Below, piece after piece: positions 1-7,639 of a DNA stretch of 64,000 nucleotides; the first letter of the stretch is position 1; every line of letters begins with the position of its first letter. The notes under the pieces are model-generated. The model saw only the letters and a list, made by a program, of their open reading frames with translations, made no database searches and had not been told where the DNA came from. A program made the translations under genes and the position numbers. Source of the stretch: Velocimicrobium porci (GTDB lineage Bacteria > Bacillota > Clostridia > Lachnospirales > Lachnospiraceae). The stretch covers positions 62,001 to 126,000 of the forward strand of contig NZ_VUMT01000009.1 in NCBI RefSeq assembly GCF_009696045.1. The letters are read 5' to 3'.

Positions 1-56
1 TTCCGGTTGATGCAGTTGTTGTTGGAATTATCGATGAAACTTGTCAAATTGAATAG
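1..56 (+). CDS. EutN/CcmL-type BMC vertex protein, 3' end only
   Basis: The window opens inside this gene. Read in frame from base 3, the last 17 codons give PVDAVVVGIIDETCQIE before the TAG at 54-56. The PVDAVVVGIID tail is the characteristic C-terminal strand of the EutN/CcmL/PduN pentamer that caps the vertices of bacterial microcompartments. It is followed within 20 bases by the ribosome site of the EutQ-like gene, so it is part of the same BMC operon. Identification rests on a short tail plus context; the rest of the gene is outside the window. Confidence 0.7.
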   Translation, partial: PVDAVVVGIIDETCQIE

Positions 57-75
57 AAGAAGGGAGGTGAGCAGT

Positions 76-708
76 ATGAAAAAACTGATTTGTGCAAAAG
101 ATGTGGAGCATCTGATTGAAGAAGGAAAGAAGGAAATCATTGTCGAGGCAGGAGCAATTATTACTCCTTCAGCAAAGGATATGGCAGCCTCTAATAGAAT
201 GGAATTTGTAACAAAGGATACCAAAGTTATAGAGGAAAAAGAAAAGTCAATTAGTGCTGACATGATTTATCAAGTGCTAAAAACATTGTCAGAGCAAGGA
301 ATGTTAAAAGGAATTTTTGATACAATTAGTACTCCTTATGAGGTTGAAAAAGATGAAAGTGGTCTTAAATTAATCCGAGGAGAATCTGTTAAGTACGATT
401 ACTTTGATACAGGTGATTCCGGTGTGAAAGCTTATTTTCAAGAATTAGTCAGCAAAGAAGATTCCAAGATGAGTGCAGGGTTTTTAATGATTGAAGAATC
501 AAGTTTTGATTGGGAACTTACTTATGAGGAAATTGATTATGTAATCGAGGGAACTCTTTGTATTACAATCAATGGTAAAAAATATACAGCACATAAAGGT
601 GATGTTTTATTTGTTCCTGCCGGTTCTAAAGTAGTATGGGAATCTCCGGACAAAGCAAAAATATTTTATGCTACTTATCCAGCAAACTGGGCTGATTTAA
701 TTGCATAG
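76..708 (+). CDS. eutQ: EutQ-like cupin protein of a BMC operon
   Basis: This 210-residue protein resembles EutQ, an ethanolamine-utilisation cupin reported to have acetate-kinase activity and a role in shell assembly. The N-terminal third carries the segment IITPSAKDMA, a motif shared by several BMC-associated proteins. Residues ~110-205 form the cupin barrel, with the glycine/proline-rich turns EGTLCITINGK and GDVLFVPAGSKV visible. The open frame extends to base 7, but the start at 76 is chosen because GGGAGGTG at 62-69 is correctly spaced and because the upstream part overlaps the EutN-like tail. It sits in the shell operon, so its job is probably in the compartment rather than in free ethanolamine catabolism. 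Confidence 0.82.
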   Translation: MKKLICAKDVEHLIEEGKKEIIVEAGAIITPSAKDMAASNRMEFVTKDTKVIEEKEKSISADMIYQVLKTLSEQGMLKGIFDTISTPYEVEKDESGLKLIRGESVKYDYFDTGDSGVKAYFQELVSKEDSKMSAGFLMIEESSFDWELTYEEIDYVIEGTLCITINGKKYTAHKGDVLFVPAGSKVVWESPDKAKIFYATYPANWADLIA

Positions 709-726
709 TAAAAGGAGGTGTCATAA

Positions 727-1329
727 ATGCAGGCACTTGGCTTAATCGAAACAAAAGGTTTAATTCCCGCAATCGAATGTGCAGATGCTATGTTAAAAGC
801 GGCCGACGTAGAACTGATTGAAAAAACGTATGTAGGCGGAGGCTTAGTTACCATTTCTGTTACAGGAGATGTCGGGGCAGTAAAAGCAGCCGTGGAAGCC
901 GGAGAAGCATCTGCTAGGCTATTAGACGAAACATCTGTGTTGTCGGTACATGTAATTCCACGACCTCATGAAGAAACGGATTCGTTGTTTCACGTAAGAA
1001 AAGAGATAGAGGAAAGAAAATCGGAAAAGGATCTTTTTGAAAAAATAGAAGAAAACGACAATACAAATGAGATTTTAGATATAACTTCAGAAGAAGATGA
1101 TTCAGAAATAAAACTTTCTGTTATTCAAAAAGCAGATGTGGATGCGTGGATAGAAACAGAAGGTTTTGATAAGACAATAGAATTACTGAAAGAAGCCGCA
1201 GTTGCCAAATTAAGAAAATTAGCTAGAGAATATGAGAAATTTGGCATTTCAGGTAGAGAAATCTCGAAAGCAGATAAGAAACAATTGATTTATAGATTTA
1301 AAGAATATTATAAGGATAAAAAAGAATAA
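727..1329 (+). CDS. BMC-domain shell protein with long C-terminal extension
   Basis: Residues 1-85 are a complete BMC hexamer fold of the PduA/EutM class (opening QALGLIETKGLIPAIECADAM; VGGGLVTISVTGDVGAV follows). Unlike the ~95-residue sister at 3546, this one continues to 200 residues: a strongly acidic, probably flexible linker at ~95-135, then a basic helical segment at ~136-200 rich in Lys/Arg. EutK-type shell proteins also carry an extra C-terminal domain, there a nucleic-acid-binding-like fold; whether this tail is related cannot be judged here. The ribosome site AAAGGAGGTG at 711-720 supports the start. It is likely a minor shell component whose tail projects to one face. Confidence 0.85.
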   Translation: MQALGLIETKGLIPAIECADAMLKAADVELIEKTYVGGGLVTISVTGDVGAVKAAVEAGEASARLLDETSVLSVHVIPRPHEETDSLFHVRKEIEERKSEKDLFEKIEENDNTNEILDITSEEDDSEIKLSVIQKADVDAWIETEGFDKTIELLKEAAVAKLRKLAREYEKFGISGREISKADKKQLIYRFKEYYKDKKE

Positions 1330-1352
1330 AGGAAGAGAGGAGGAATCACAAC

Positions 1353-2873
1353 ATGGAAACAATCGATTTTGATTTACAATCGGTTCAAGAGGCAAGAAAT
1401 ATTGCAAGACTTGGAAAAGTTGCGTCAGAAAAATTAGCAGATTATACGGAAGAACAAATTGACTGTATACTTAGAAGTATGGTAGAGGCAGCAAATGAGC
1501 ATGCAGGATGCCTTGCTAAGATGGCAGTGGAAGAAACCGGATTTGGAAAAATAGAGGATAAAACTTATAAAAATCATATGGCTTCTTCGATTGTTTATGA
1601 CGCAATTAAGTCGATGAAAACAATAGGTGTGGTTCGAGAAGATAAAGAAAATAAAATAATAGAGATTGCAGATCCGGTTGGATTAGTTATGGGAATTGTT
1701 CCATCAACAAATCCTACGTCAACTGTAATTTACAAAGCAATGATTGCAATTAAGGCAAGAAATGCAATTGTATTTTCTCCACATCCGGCTGCACTTCAAT
1801 GTACATTAAAGGCAGCAGAATTAATGTGTGAAGCAGCAGTGAAAGCAGGTGCACCAGAACATGTAATCGGATGTCTGTCAAAGCCTTCTATGAAAGCAAC
1901 AGATGAGTTGATGAAGTGTGATGAAGTGGCATTAATTATTGCTACGGGTGGACCAGGCATGGTAAAAGCTGCTTATAGTGCAGGAAAACCCGCACTGGGA
2001 GTAGGGGCAGGTAATTCCCCATGTTATATTGAGCGGACAGCCGATATCAGACAGTCTGTTAAAGATGTGATTGCAAGTAAAACATTCGATAATGGAACAA
2101 TTTGTGCTTCTGAGCAGTCAATTATTGTAGAAGAATGTAATCGAAATGAAGTGATTGAGGAATTTAGACGTCAGGGTGGATACTTTATGACAGAAGAAGA
2201 AACAAATAAAGTCTGCCAAATCCTTTTCCGCAAAGGTACTCATAATATGAATGCCAAATTTGTTGGAAGATCCGCAGAAGTAATTGCAGCGGCGGCAGGT
2301 TTTCAAATACCAGCTGGAACAAAGGTACTGATTGGAGAACAGAATGGAGTTGGAGAAGAATATCCACTCTCCTATGAAAAATTAACAACGGTACTTGGTT
2401 TTTATACAGTACAAAATTGGGAAGAAGCTTGCGAATTAAGTATTCGTCTTTTAAATCACGGAATTGGTCATACAATGAATATCCACACGAATGATTATGA
2501 TATGGTTATGAAATTTGCCAGAAAGAAAGCTTCTCGTATTTTGGTAAATACAGGTGGAAGCCAGGGAGGAACCGGTGCTTCAACAGGCTTGTTCCCAGCA
2601 TTTACGCTTGGTTGTGGAACATGGGGTGGAAGTGCTACCTCTGAAAATGTTACACCAATGCACTTAATTAATTTAAAACGCGTTGCATATGGATTGAAAA
2701 ATTGTGAAACTTTAACAAATGATAGTGATTTTGTTTGCGATACAAAGAAAAGTCCTTCTGAATTTGTGCAATTAGCAGACAGCTGTATGAAAAAAGAAAT
2801 TGAGAACTTGGACAAAGACCAGTTGGAAGAATTGATTCGATCTTTAGTGACAGCAATGAAAGGAGAAGCATAA
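1353..2873 (+). CDS. CoA-acylating aldehyde dehydrogenase (PduP/EutE family)
   Basis: This 506-residue enzyme converts the aldehyde made inside a microcompartment to its acyl-CoA with reduction of NAD+. The catalytic cysteine is C251 in NGTICASEQS, and nucleotide-binding features such as PSTNPTSTVIYKA (~117-129) and ATGGPGMVKAA (~197-207) are present. The last ~40 residues follow the catalytic fold and end in an amphipathic helix (DQLEELIRSLVTAMKG), which looks like an encapsulation peptide. The stop overlaps the PduL start by one base, so the two steps are translationally coupled. The aldehyde (acetaldehyde, propionaldehyde or another) cannot be told because the signature enzyme lies upstream of the window. 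Confidence 0.93.
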   Translation: METIDFDLQSVQEARNIARLGKVASEKLADYTEEQIDCILRSMVEAANEHAGCLAKMAVEETGFGKIEDKTYKNHMASSIVYDAIKSMKTIGVVREDKENKIIEIADPVGLVMGIVPSTNPTSTVIYKAMIAIKARNAIVFSPHPAALQCTLKAAELMCEAAVKAGAPEHVIGCLSKPSMKATDELMKCDEVALIIATGGPGMVKAAYSAGKPALGVGAGNSPCYIERTADIRQSVKDVIASKTFDNGTICASEQSIIVEECNRNEVIEEFRRQGGYFMTEEETNKVCQILFRKGTHNMNAKFVGRSAEVIAAAAGFQIPAGTKVLIGEQNGVGEEYPLSYEKLTTVLGFYTVQNWEEACELSIRLLNHGIGHTMNIHTNDYDMVMKFARKKASRILVNTGGSQGGTGASTGLFPAFTLGCGTWGGSATSENVTPMHLINLKRVAYGLKNCETLTNDSDFVCDTKKSPSEFVQLADSCMKKEIENLDKDQLEELIRSLVTAMKGEA

Positions 2874-3523
2874 TGGACGGAACCTATGAGGAAGTTTTAA
2901 ATCTTTTTATGGAAGCTGTCCGAAGTGCTTCTGATAAAGAAAATCTGGTATCCGATGATTGTATTCCGGTCGGTATTTCGAATCGTCATATCCATTTATC
3001 AAAGGAAGATTTGGAAGCCCTGTTTGGAACGGGATACGAATTGAATCCTGTGAAAGAATTATCTCAGCCAGGTCAGTATGCTTGTAAAGAGATGGTTACG
3101 ATCTGTGGAGCAAAAGGAGCAATTGAAAAAGTTCGTGTTCTTGGTCCGGTTAGAAATAAAACTCAGGTCGAGATATTGGCAGGGGATTGTTTTAAATTAG
3201 GAGTAAATGGAAAACTTTGCTTATCAGGAGAGCTTGACGGAACAATGGGTATTACAATTATCGGTCCTGCAGGGACTGTAGTAGCTAAAGAGGGACTAAT
3301 GGTAGCCAAAAGACATATACATATGAGCCTGCAAGATGCAGAGCATTTTAAAGTATCCAATGGGCAGATTGTTTCAATTGAAATAGATGGAGAGCGTGGC
3401 GGAATATACAAGAATGTTGCAATACGTGCCGATCAGAATTCTTCATTAGAATGTCATTTGGATATGGAAGAGGCAAATGCCATGGGAATAAAAAAAGATA
3501 CAAAAATAAAAATTATAAAATAG
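2873..3523 (+). CDS. pduL: PduL-type phosphate acyltransferase
   Basis: PduL exchanges CoA for phosphate on the acyl-CoA made by the preceding dehydrogenase, recycling CoA inside the shell and yielding acyl phosphate for ATP synthesis. The two zinc-binding RHIH motifs of the family are present, with histidines at 39/41 and 148/150, and the length of 216 residues is normal. Residues ~4-20 form an amphipathic helix (TYEEVLNLFMEAVRSAS) ahead of the first beta-barrel domain, the place where PduL encapsulation peptides occur. The ATG shares its A with the upstream stop codon. Confidence 0.93.
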   Translation: MDGTYEEVLNLFMEAVRSASDKENLVSDDCIPVGISNRHIHLSKEDLEALFGTGYELNPVKELSQPGQYACKEMVTICGAKGAIEKVRVLGPVRNKTQVEILAGDCFKLGVNGKLCLSGELDGTMGITIIGPAGTVVAKEGLMVAKRHIHMSLQDAEHFKVSNGQIVSIEIDGERGGIYKNVAIRADQNSSLECHLDMEEANAMGIKKDTKIKIIK

Positions 3524-3545
3524 AATCGTTTAGGAGGAAAAAACA

Positions 3546-3839
3546 ATGAAATATGATGCATTAGGAATGATTGAAACAAAAGGATTAGTAGGATCAATTG
3601 AAGCTGCAGATGCGATGGTAAAAGCAGCAAACGTATTTTTAATCGGTAAAGAACATGTTGGAGGCGGACTTGTTACTGTTATGGTTCGTGGAGATGTAGG
3701 AGCAGTAAAAGCAGCTACAGATGCCGGTGCAGCTGCAGCAGAGCGCGTAGGGGAATTAGTTTCCGTACATGTAATTCCTCGTCCACATGTAGAAGTAGAA
3801 ACAATTCTTCCATCTGTTGAAAGAAAAACAGAAGCATAA
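3546..3839 (+). CDS. BMC hexameric shell protein (PduA/EutM class)
   Basis: A 97-residue single BMC-domain protein, the usual size of the major hexameric facet protein. It opens with [21 protein letters not shown] and contains the conserved [21 protein letters not shown] strand-turn region; [10 protein letters not shown] closes the fold. GGAGG at 3532-3536 is well spaced from the ATG. It is the last gene of the operon, with a strong terminator 45 bases after the stop. The domain is clearly paralogous to the extended shell protein at 727 but lacks the tail. Confidence 0.95.
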   Translation: MKYDALGMIETKGLVGSIEAADAMVKAANVFLIGKEHVGGGLVTVMVRGDVGAVKAATDAGAAAAERVGELVSVHVIPRPHVEVETILPSVERKTEA

Positions 3840-3884
3840 TTTAAGAAATCAGCTAAAGATTAAAAAATAATTAATTTATATAAA

Positions 3885-3933
3885 AAGTTAAGTGGTATAG
3901 CGATTATTATAAGTTATACCACTTAACTTTTTT
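3885..3933 (+). terminator. Intrinsic terminator of the BMC operon
   Basis: A 15-bp perfect inverted repeat (3885-3899 with 3915-3929; arm AAGTTAAGTGGTATA) closes a 15-nt loop and runs into a T tract ending at 3933. Confidence 0.93.
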
Positions 3934-4130
3934 ACTTTATAGGAAACTTCGTCTCCTATAAAGCAAAAACGCTCCGCGGGGATGTGCACAGATGCGAAAG
4001 GAGTATTGTTGCAAAAAGCATGCAACACGCATCTGGCACGCAAAGTGGAGCAAGTCCCTCATGAGTGAGGGATACAGGGAGTTGAGGTGGACTTTGAACC
4101 ATAGTAACATTCCGCCCTTTCTTTATTGAT
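3934..4130. other. Highly folded intergenic element, possible ncRNA or repeat
   Basis: Just after the BMC terminator there are several perfect stems in under 140 bases: CTTTATAGGA at 3935-3944 with 3954-3963; GCTCC at 3971-3975 with 4047-4051; GTGC at 3984-3987 with 4036-4039; CAGATGCG at 3989-3996 with 4028-4035; TGTTGCA at 4007-4013 with 4021-4027; and TCCCTCA at 4055-4061 with 4066-4072. The third to fifth are nested on one axis, giving a long branched hairpin. Local G+C is well above the surroundings and no ORF is present. It could be a mobile palindromic repeat or a structured RNA; the sequence does not decide. Confidence 0.55.
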
Positions 4131-4208
4131 TTAGTATATCATGTTGAGAGAAAAATTAACATCTGTAAAGTTTCCAAATCTTTACTTGCACTATTCTGAT
4201 TTAAAGTG

Positions 4209-4237
4209 TTGAAATCTTTCGCCAACTTGTATATAAT
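4209..4237 (+). promoter_or_regulatory. Sigma-A promoter of the OPT transporter gene
   Basis: TTGAAA at 4209-4214, 17-base spacer, TATAAT at 4232-4237. Transcription would start about 50 bases before the ATG at 4295. Confidence 0.8.
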
Positions 4238-4294
4238 AGTCAAGAAAAATGTAATTTTATTTTTCAATAAAAGACAAAGGAGAATGAACTAGAC

Positions 4295-6208
4295 ATGAAC
4301 GAGAATAAGGAATTTCAACCGTATATTCCGGCAGACAGAATTACCCCTGAAATAACGATTACATCTATTTTGATGGGGATTATTTTAGCTGTTGTTTTTG
4401 GAGCTGCAAATGCTTACCTGGGATTGAGAGTAGGTATGACAATCTCAGCGTCAATCCCTGCTGCCGTGCTTGCAATGGGAGTTATCCGTGTTATCATGAA
4501 AAAAAATTCAATTTTAGAGAGTAATATTGTTCAAACAACTGGGTCAGCGGGAGAATCGTTGGCGGCAGGAACAATTTTTACTTTACCTGCCTTATTTTTA
4601 TGGGCAAAAGAGGGGAAGATGGAAACACCTGGAATTTTAGAAATTACGCTGATTGCTCTTTTGGGTGGATTGTTAGGTGTATTATTTATGGTACCTTTGC
4701 GTAATGCCTTAATTGTAAAAGAACATGGAGTACTTCCTTATCCGGAAGGAACAGCTTGTGCGGAAGTACTTTTAGCAGGAGAAGAGGGTGGCTCTAGTGC
4801 TTCAACTGTATTTGCAGGAATGGGAATTGCAGCGGTTTTTAAATTTATTATTGATGGTTTAAAAGTAGTTCCAAGCGAAGTTTCCCTGAGAGTAAAAGGT
4901 TATGCAGGTGAAATTGGAACACAAATTTACCCGGCTGTTATGAGCGTGGGATATATTTGTGGTCCTAAAATTTCTGCATATATGTTTGCGGGTGGAATTG
5001 TAAGCTGGATGGTTCTTATACCACTTATTGTACTATTTGGTGCTGATTTAGTATTATACCCGGGCAGTGTGCCAATTGGTCAGATGTTTGCAGAGGGTGG
5101 TGCAAATGCAATCTGGGGCAGTTATATCCGTTATATTGGTGCAGGGGCATTGGCAGCCGGTGGTATGATTAGTCTTGCAAAATCTCTTCCTTTGATTGTA
5201 AGAACGTTTAAGGATGCAATGAAAGGATTAAGACATACAACAAATACAAATAATACACGTACCGGAAATGATATAAATTTCAATATTATTTTAGGCGGAA
5301 TTGCAATTATTACAATTTTAATTTGGCTTGTTCCGGCGATTCCGGTAACGTTACCGGGCGCAATCATTATAGTAGTTTTTGGATTTTTCTTTGCAACAGT
5401 TTCTTCCCGTATGGTTGGATTAGTTGGAAGTAGTAATAATCCAGTATCCGGTATGGCGATTGCAACTTTATTATTTGCTACAATTATCTTAAAAGTAACA
5501 GGAGATAATGGAATTCATGGAATGCAGGGTGCAATTGCAATCGGTTCGATTATTTGCATTGTGGCTGCAATTGCGGGGGACACTTCTCAAGATTTAAAAA
5601 CCGGTTATTTATTAGGAGCAACACCAAAGAAACAACAGATTGGAGAATTTATCGGTGTTACAACAGCTGCGTTGGCAATTGGAGGTGTGCTCTATCTGCT
5701 AAATGCTGCATGGGGATTTGGCTCCGAACAACTTGGGGCACCTCAGGCTATGTTGATGAAAATGATTGTAGAAGGTGTAATGGAAAATAATCTTCCATGG
5801 GCTCTTGTATTCATTGGAGTATTTTTAGCCGTTGCAATTGAACTTTTGGGGATTCCTGTATTACCATTTGCAATTGGTGTTTATCTTCCGGTTCAATTAA
5901 ATGCTTGTATTATGGTCGGAGGATTAGTTCGTCTTGCATTTGATAAAATGAAAAAAATAGAGAAAAAAGAAAAAGAAACAATTATAAACAATGGTATCTT
6001 GTATTGTTCCGGAATGATTGCGGGAGAAGGACTTGTAGGCATTTTGCTTGCAGTATTTGCAATTTTAAAATGGAACACAGTCATTGACTTGTCAACGCGT
6101 ATCAATCTTCCGCCGATCGTGGCAAATATAGGAAGTTTAGTTGCATTTGCTTTGGTTATATTAAGCCTTGTTAAGTTTTCTTTTGGAAAAGCAAAAAAGA
6201 AAGGATAA
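4295..6208 (+). CDS. OPT-family oligopeptide transporter
   Basis: A 637-residue integral membrane protein of the oligopeptide transporter (OPT) superfamily, expected to import small peptides with cations. Family hallmarks seen are the N-terminal GAANAYLGLRVGMTISASIPAAV segment (split here across the first membrane helices), PYPEGTACAEVL near residue 150, and SGMAIATLLFAT in the second half; well over a dozen hydrophobic helices can be counted. The ribosome site AAAGGAGAATG at 4275-4285 fits the ATG. The next gene, PqqD-like, begins 6 bases after the stop, so they form a two-gene unit with a promoter in front and a terminator behind. Confidence 0.93.
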   Translation: MNENKEFQPYIPADRITPEITITSILMGIILAVVFGAANAYLGLRVGMTISASIPAAVLAMGVIRVIMKKNSILESNIVQTTGSAGESLAAGTIFTLPALFLWAKEGKMETPGILEITLIALLGGLLGVLFMVPLRNALIVKEHGVLPYPEGTACAEVLLAGEEGGSSASTVFAGMGIAAVFKFIIDGLKVVPSEVSLRVKGYAGEIGTQIYPAVMSVGYICGPKISAYMFAGGIVSWMVLIPLIVLFGADLVLYPGSVPIGQMFAEGGANAIWGSYIRYIGAGALAAGGMISLAKSLPLIVRTFKDAMKGLRHTTNTNNTRTGNDINFNIILGGIAIITILIWLVPAIPVTLPGAIIIVVFGFFFATVSSRMVGLVGSSNNPVSGMAIATLLFATIILKVTGDNGIHGMQGAIAIGSIICIVAAIAGDTSQDLKTGYLLGATPKKQQIGEFIGVTTAALAIGGVLYLLNAAWGFGSEQLGAPQAMLMKMIVEGVMENNLPWALVFIGVFLAVAIELLGIPVLPFAIGVYLPVQLNACIMVGGLVRLAFDKMKKIEKKEKETIINNGILYCSGMIAGEGLVGILLAVFAILKWNTVIDLSTRINLPPIVANIGSLVAFALVILSLVKFSFGKAKKKG

Positions 6209-6214
6209 AAGTCT

Positions 6215-6565
6215 ATGATGAAAAAAAAGAAGGAATCTTCCAAAAATTATTTGGCATTATGTCCTTGCTGGAAAGAAGGGCTTGATTGGTCAGTGGATGA
6301 AGAAGGAATTGTAACTCTTAACATAGAAAATAAAGGATTTTTTAACCGTTTGGCTCAAAAATTATTTCGAAAGCCAAAAGTGAGTTATATTCATTTAGAT
6401 GCTTTTGGAAGCTTCATCTGGCCGCTGTTAGATGGCAAAACAACAATTATTGAGCTTGGGAAAAAAGTTGAAGCTCATTTTGGCGATGAGGCATCTCCGT
6501 TATATGAGCGGTTGGCAAAATTTTTTCAAATATTAGATAGCTATCATTTCATTGAAATGAAATAA
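6215..6565 (+). CDS. PqqD-like protein
   Basis: A 116-residue protein with the PqqD-type fold: the conserved stretch HLDAFGSFIWPLLDGKTTIIEL lies in the middle (about residues 61-82), followed by a helical tail. PqqD-like domains act as RiPP recognition elements that hand precursor peptides to modifying enzymes. No radical-SAM enzyme, precursor peptide or other RiPP gene is visible nearby; the only partner is the OPT transporter 6 bases upstream. It could start at the first or second of two adjacent ATG codons. Family assignment is good; the role is unknown. Confidence 0.8.
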   Translation: MMKKKKESSKNYLALCPCWKEGLDWSVDEEGIVTLNIENKGFFNRLAQKLFRKPKVSYIHLDAFGSFIWPLLDGKTTIIELGKKVEAHFGDEASPLYERLAKFFQILDSYHFIEMK

Positions 6566-6589
6566 AATAAAAACATAAAAAATTTTTAT

Positions 6590-6630
6590 AACAGGCATGG
6601 TGTATTAATAATACATTCGTGTCTGTTTTT
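6590..6630 (+). terminator. Intrinsic terminator after the PqqD-like gene
   Basis: AACAGGCATG pairs imperfectly with CGTGTCTGTT around an inner TGTATT/AATACA stem, followed by T5. Confidence 0.8.
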
Positions 6631-6645
6631 ATTTACAAAAAGAAC

Positions 6646-6674
6646 TTGCAATTTAGTAATAATTATGATAGACT
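6646..6674 (+). promoter_or_regulatory. Probable promoter of rpsB-tsf
   Basis: TTGCAA at 6646-6651, 17-base spacer, TAGACT at 6669-6674. It leaves a leader of about 190 bases before rpsB. Confidence 0.55.
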
Positions 6675-6689
6675 ATATCAGTACGTTAA

Positions 6690-6850
6690 AAACACACATA
6701 TGTCGATTCTTATAATGGTGCTGTCAAAAAGAATCGGATGAATAATCGGCTTAAGGCTGAAATAGATTTTAGATTTTATATAAAATCAGTTTGGACAGTC
6801 TTATAAGAAAATGAAGCATATGGAAGCAGTGAATCTCAATCAAAGATTCA
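6690..6850 (+). promoter_or_regulatory. Structured 5' leader of rpsB
   Basis: The leader between the promoter and the rpsB start contains an 8-bp perfect stem CGATTCTT at 6704-6711 with AAGAATCG at 6729-6736. CTGTC in its loop (6721-6725) is complementary to GACAG at 6794-6798, allowing a long-range or pseudoknot pairing. A second hairpin made of GATTTTA/TAAAATC lies at about 6773-6787. Ribosomal protein S2 operons are commonly autoregulated through their leaders; this one is a candidate, and no known riboswitch class was recognised. Confidence 0.45.
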
Positions 6851-6873
6851 TACTAACCAAATGGAGGTAAATT

Positions 6874-7605
6874 ATGAGCGTTATTTCAATGAAACAATTA
6901 TTAGAAGCAGGTGTACATTTTGGACACCAGACAAGAAGATGGAATCCTAAGATGGCTGAGTACATCTACACAGAAAGAAATGGTATCTACATCATCGACT
7001 TACAGAAATCAGTAGGAAAAGTAGATGAAGCATACAATGCAATCAAAGATGTTGTAGCTGATGGTGGTACAATTCTTTTTGTTGGTACAAAGAAACAAGC
7101 ACAGGATTCTATCAAATCTGAAGCAGAACGTTGCGGAATGTACTATGTAAATGAAAGATGGCTAGGTGGTATGTTAACAAACTTCAAAACTATCCAAAGC
7201 CGTATTGCAAGATTAAAAGCGATTGAAACAATGGCAGAAGACGGAACATTTGACGTTCTTCCTAAAAAAGAAGTAATTGCATTAAAGAAAGAATGGGATA
7301 AATTAGAGAAAAACCTTGGCGGAATCAAGAACATGAAGAAGATTCCAGATGCTATCTTCGTAGTTGACCCTAAGAAAGAAAGAATCTGTATCCAAGAAGC
7401 ACATACATTAGGAATTCCACTTATCGGTATTGCTGATACAAACTGTGATCCAGAAGAATTAGATTATGTAATTCCTGGTAACGATGATGCTATCAGAGCT
7501 GTAAAATTAATCGTAGCTAAAATGGCAGATGCTGTTATTGAAGCAAATCAGGGAATGGAAATGAGCGAAGCAGAAGAAGTAGCAGAAGCTACAGAAGAAG
7601 CTTAA
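6874..7605 (+). CDS. rpsB: 30S ribosomal protein S2
   Basis: A 243-residue S2 protein of the small ribosomal subunit, needed for S1/platform assembly. The signature N-terminal stretch [19 protein letters not shown] and the central [12 protein letters not shown] and [12 protein letters not shown] motifs are unmistakable. The C-terminal ~20 residues are a glutamate-rich tail, common in Firmicutes S2. TGGAGG at 6862-6867 precedes the ATG. It heads the universal rpsB-tsf pair and follows a long leader that probably carries autoregulation. Confidence 0.98.
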   Translation: MSVISMKQLLEAGVHFGHQTRRWNPKMAEYIYTERNGIYIIDLQKSVGKVDEAYNAIKDVVADGGTILFVGTKKQAQDSIKSEAERCGMYYVNERWLGGMLTNFKTIQSRIARLKAIETMAEDGTFDVLPKKEVIALKKEWDKLEKNLGGIKNMKKIPDAIFVVDPKKERICIQEAHTLGIPLIGIADTNCDPEELDYVIPGNDDAIRAVKLIVAKMADAVIEANQGMEMSEAEEVAEATEEA

Positions 7606-7639
7606 TTAAAAACACATATCTAATTTGGAGGTAGAAAGA

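Noticed and set aside
4295-4330. Folded element at 3934-4130 as a 5' leader riboswitch of the OPT gene
   Set aside because: The OPT promoter (4209-4237) lies downstream of the element, so the element would not be in that transcript.
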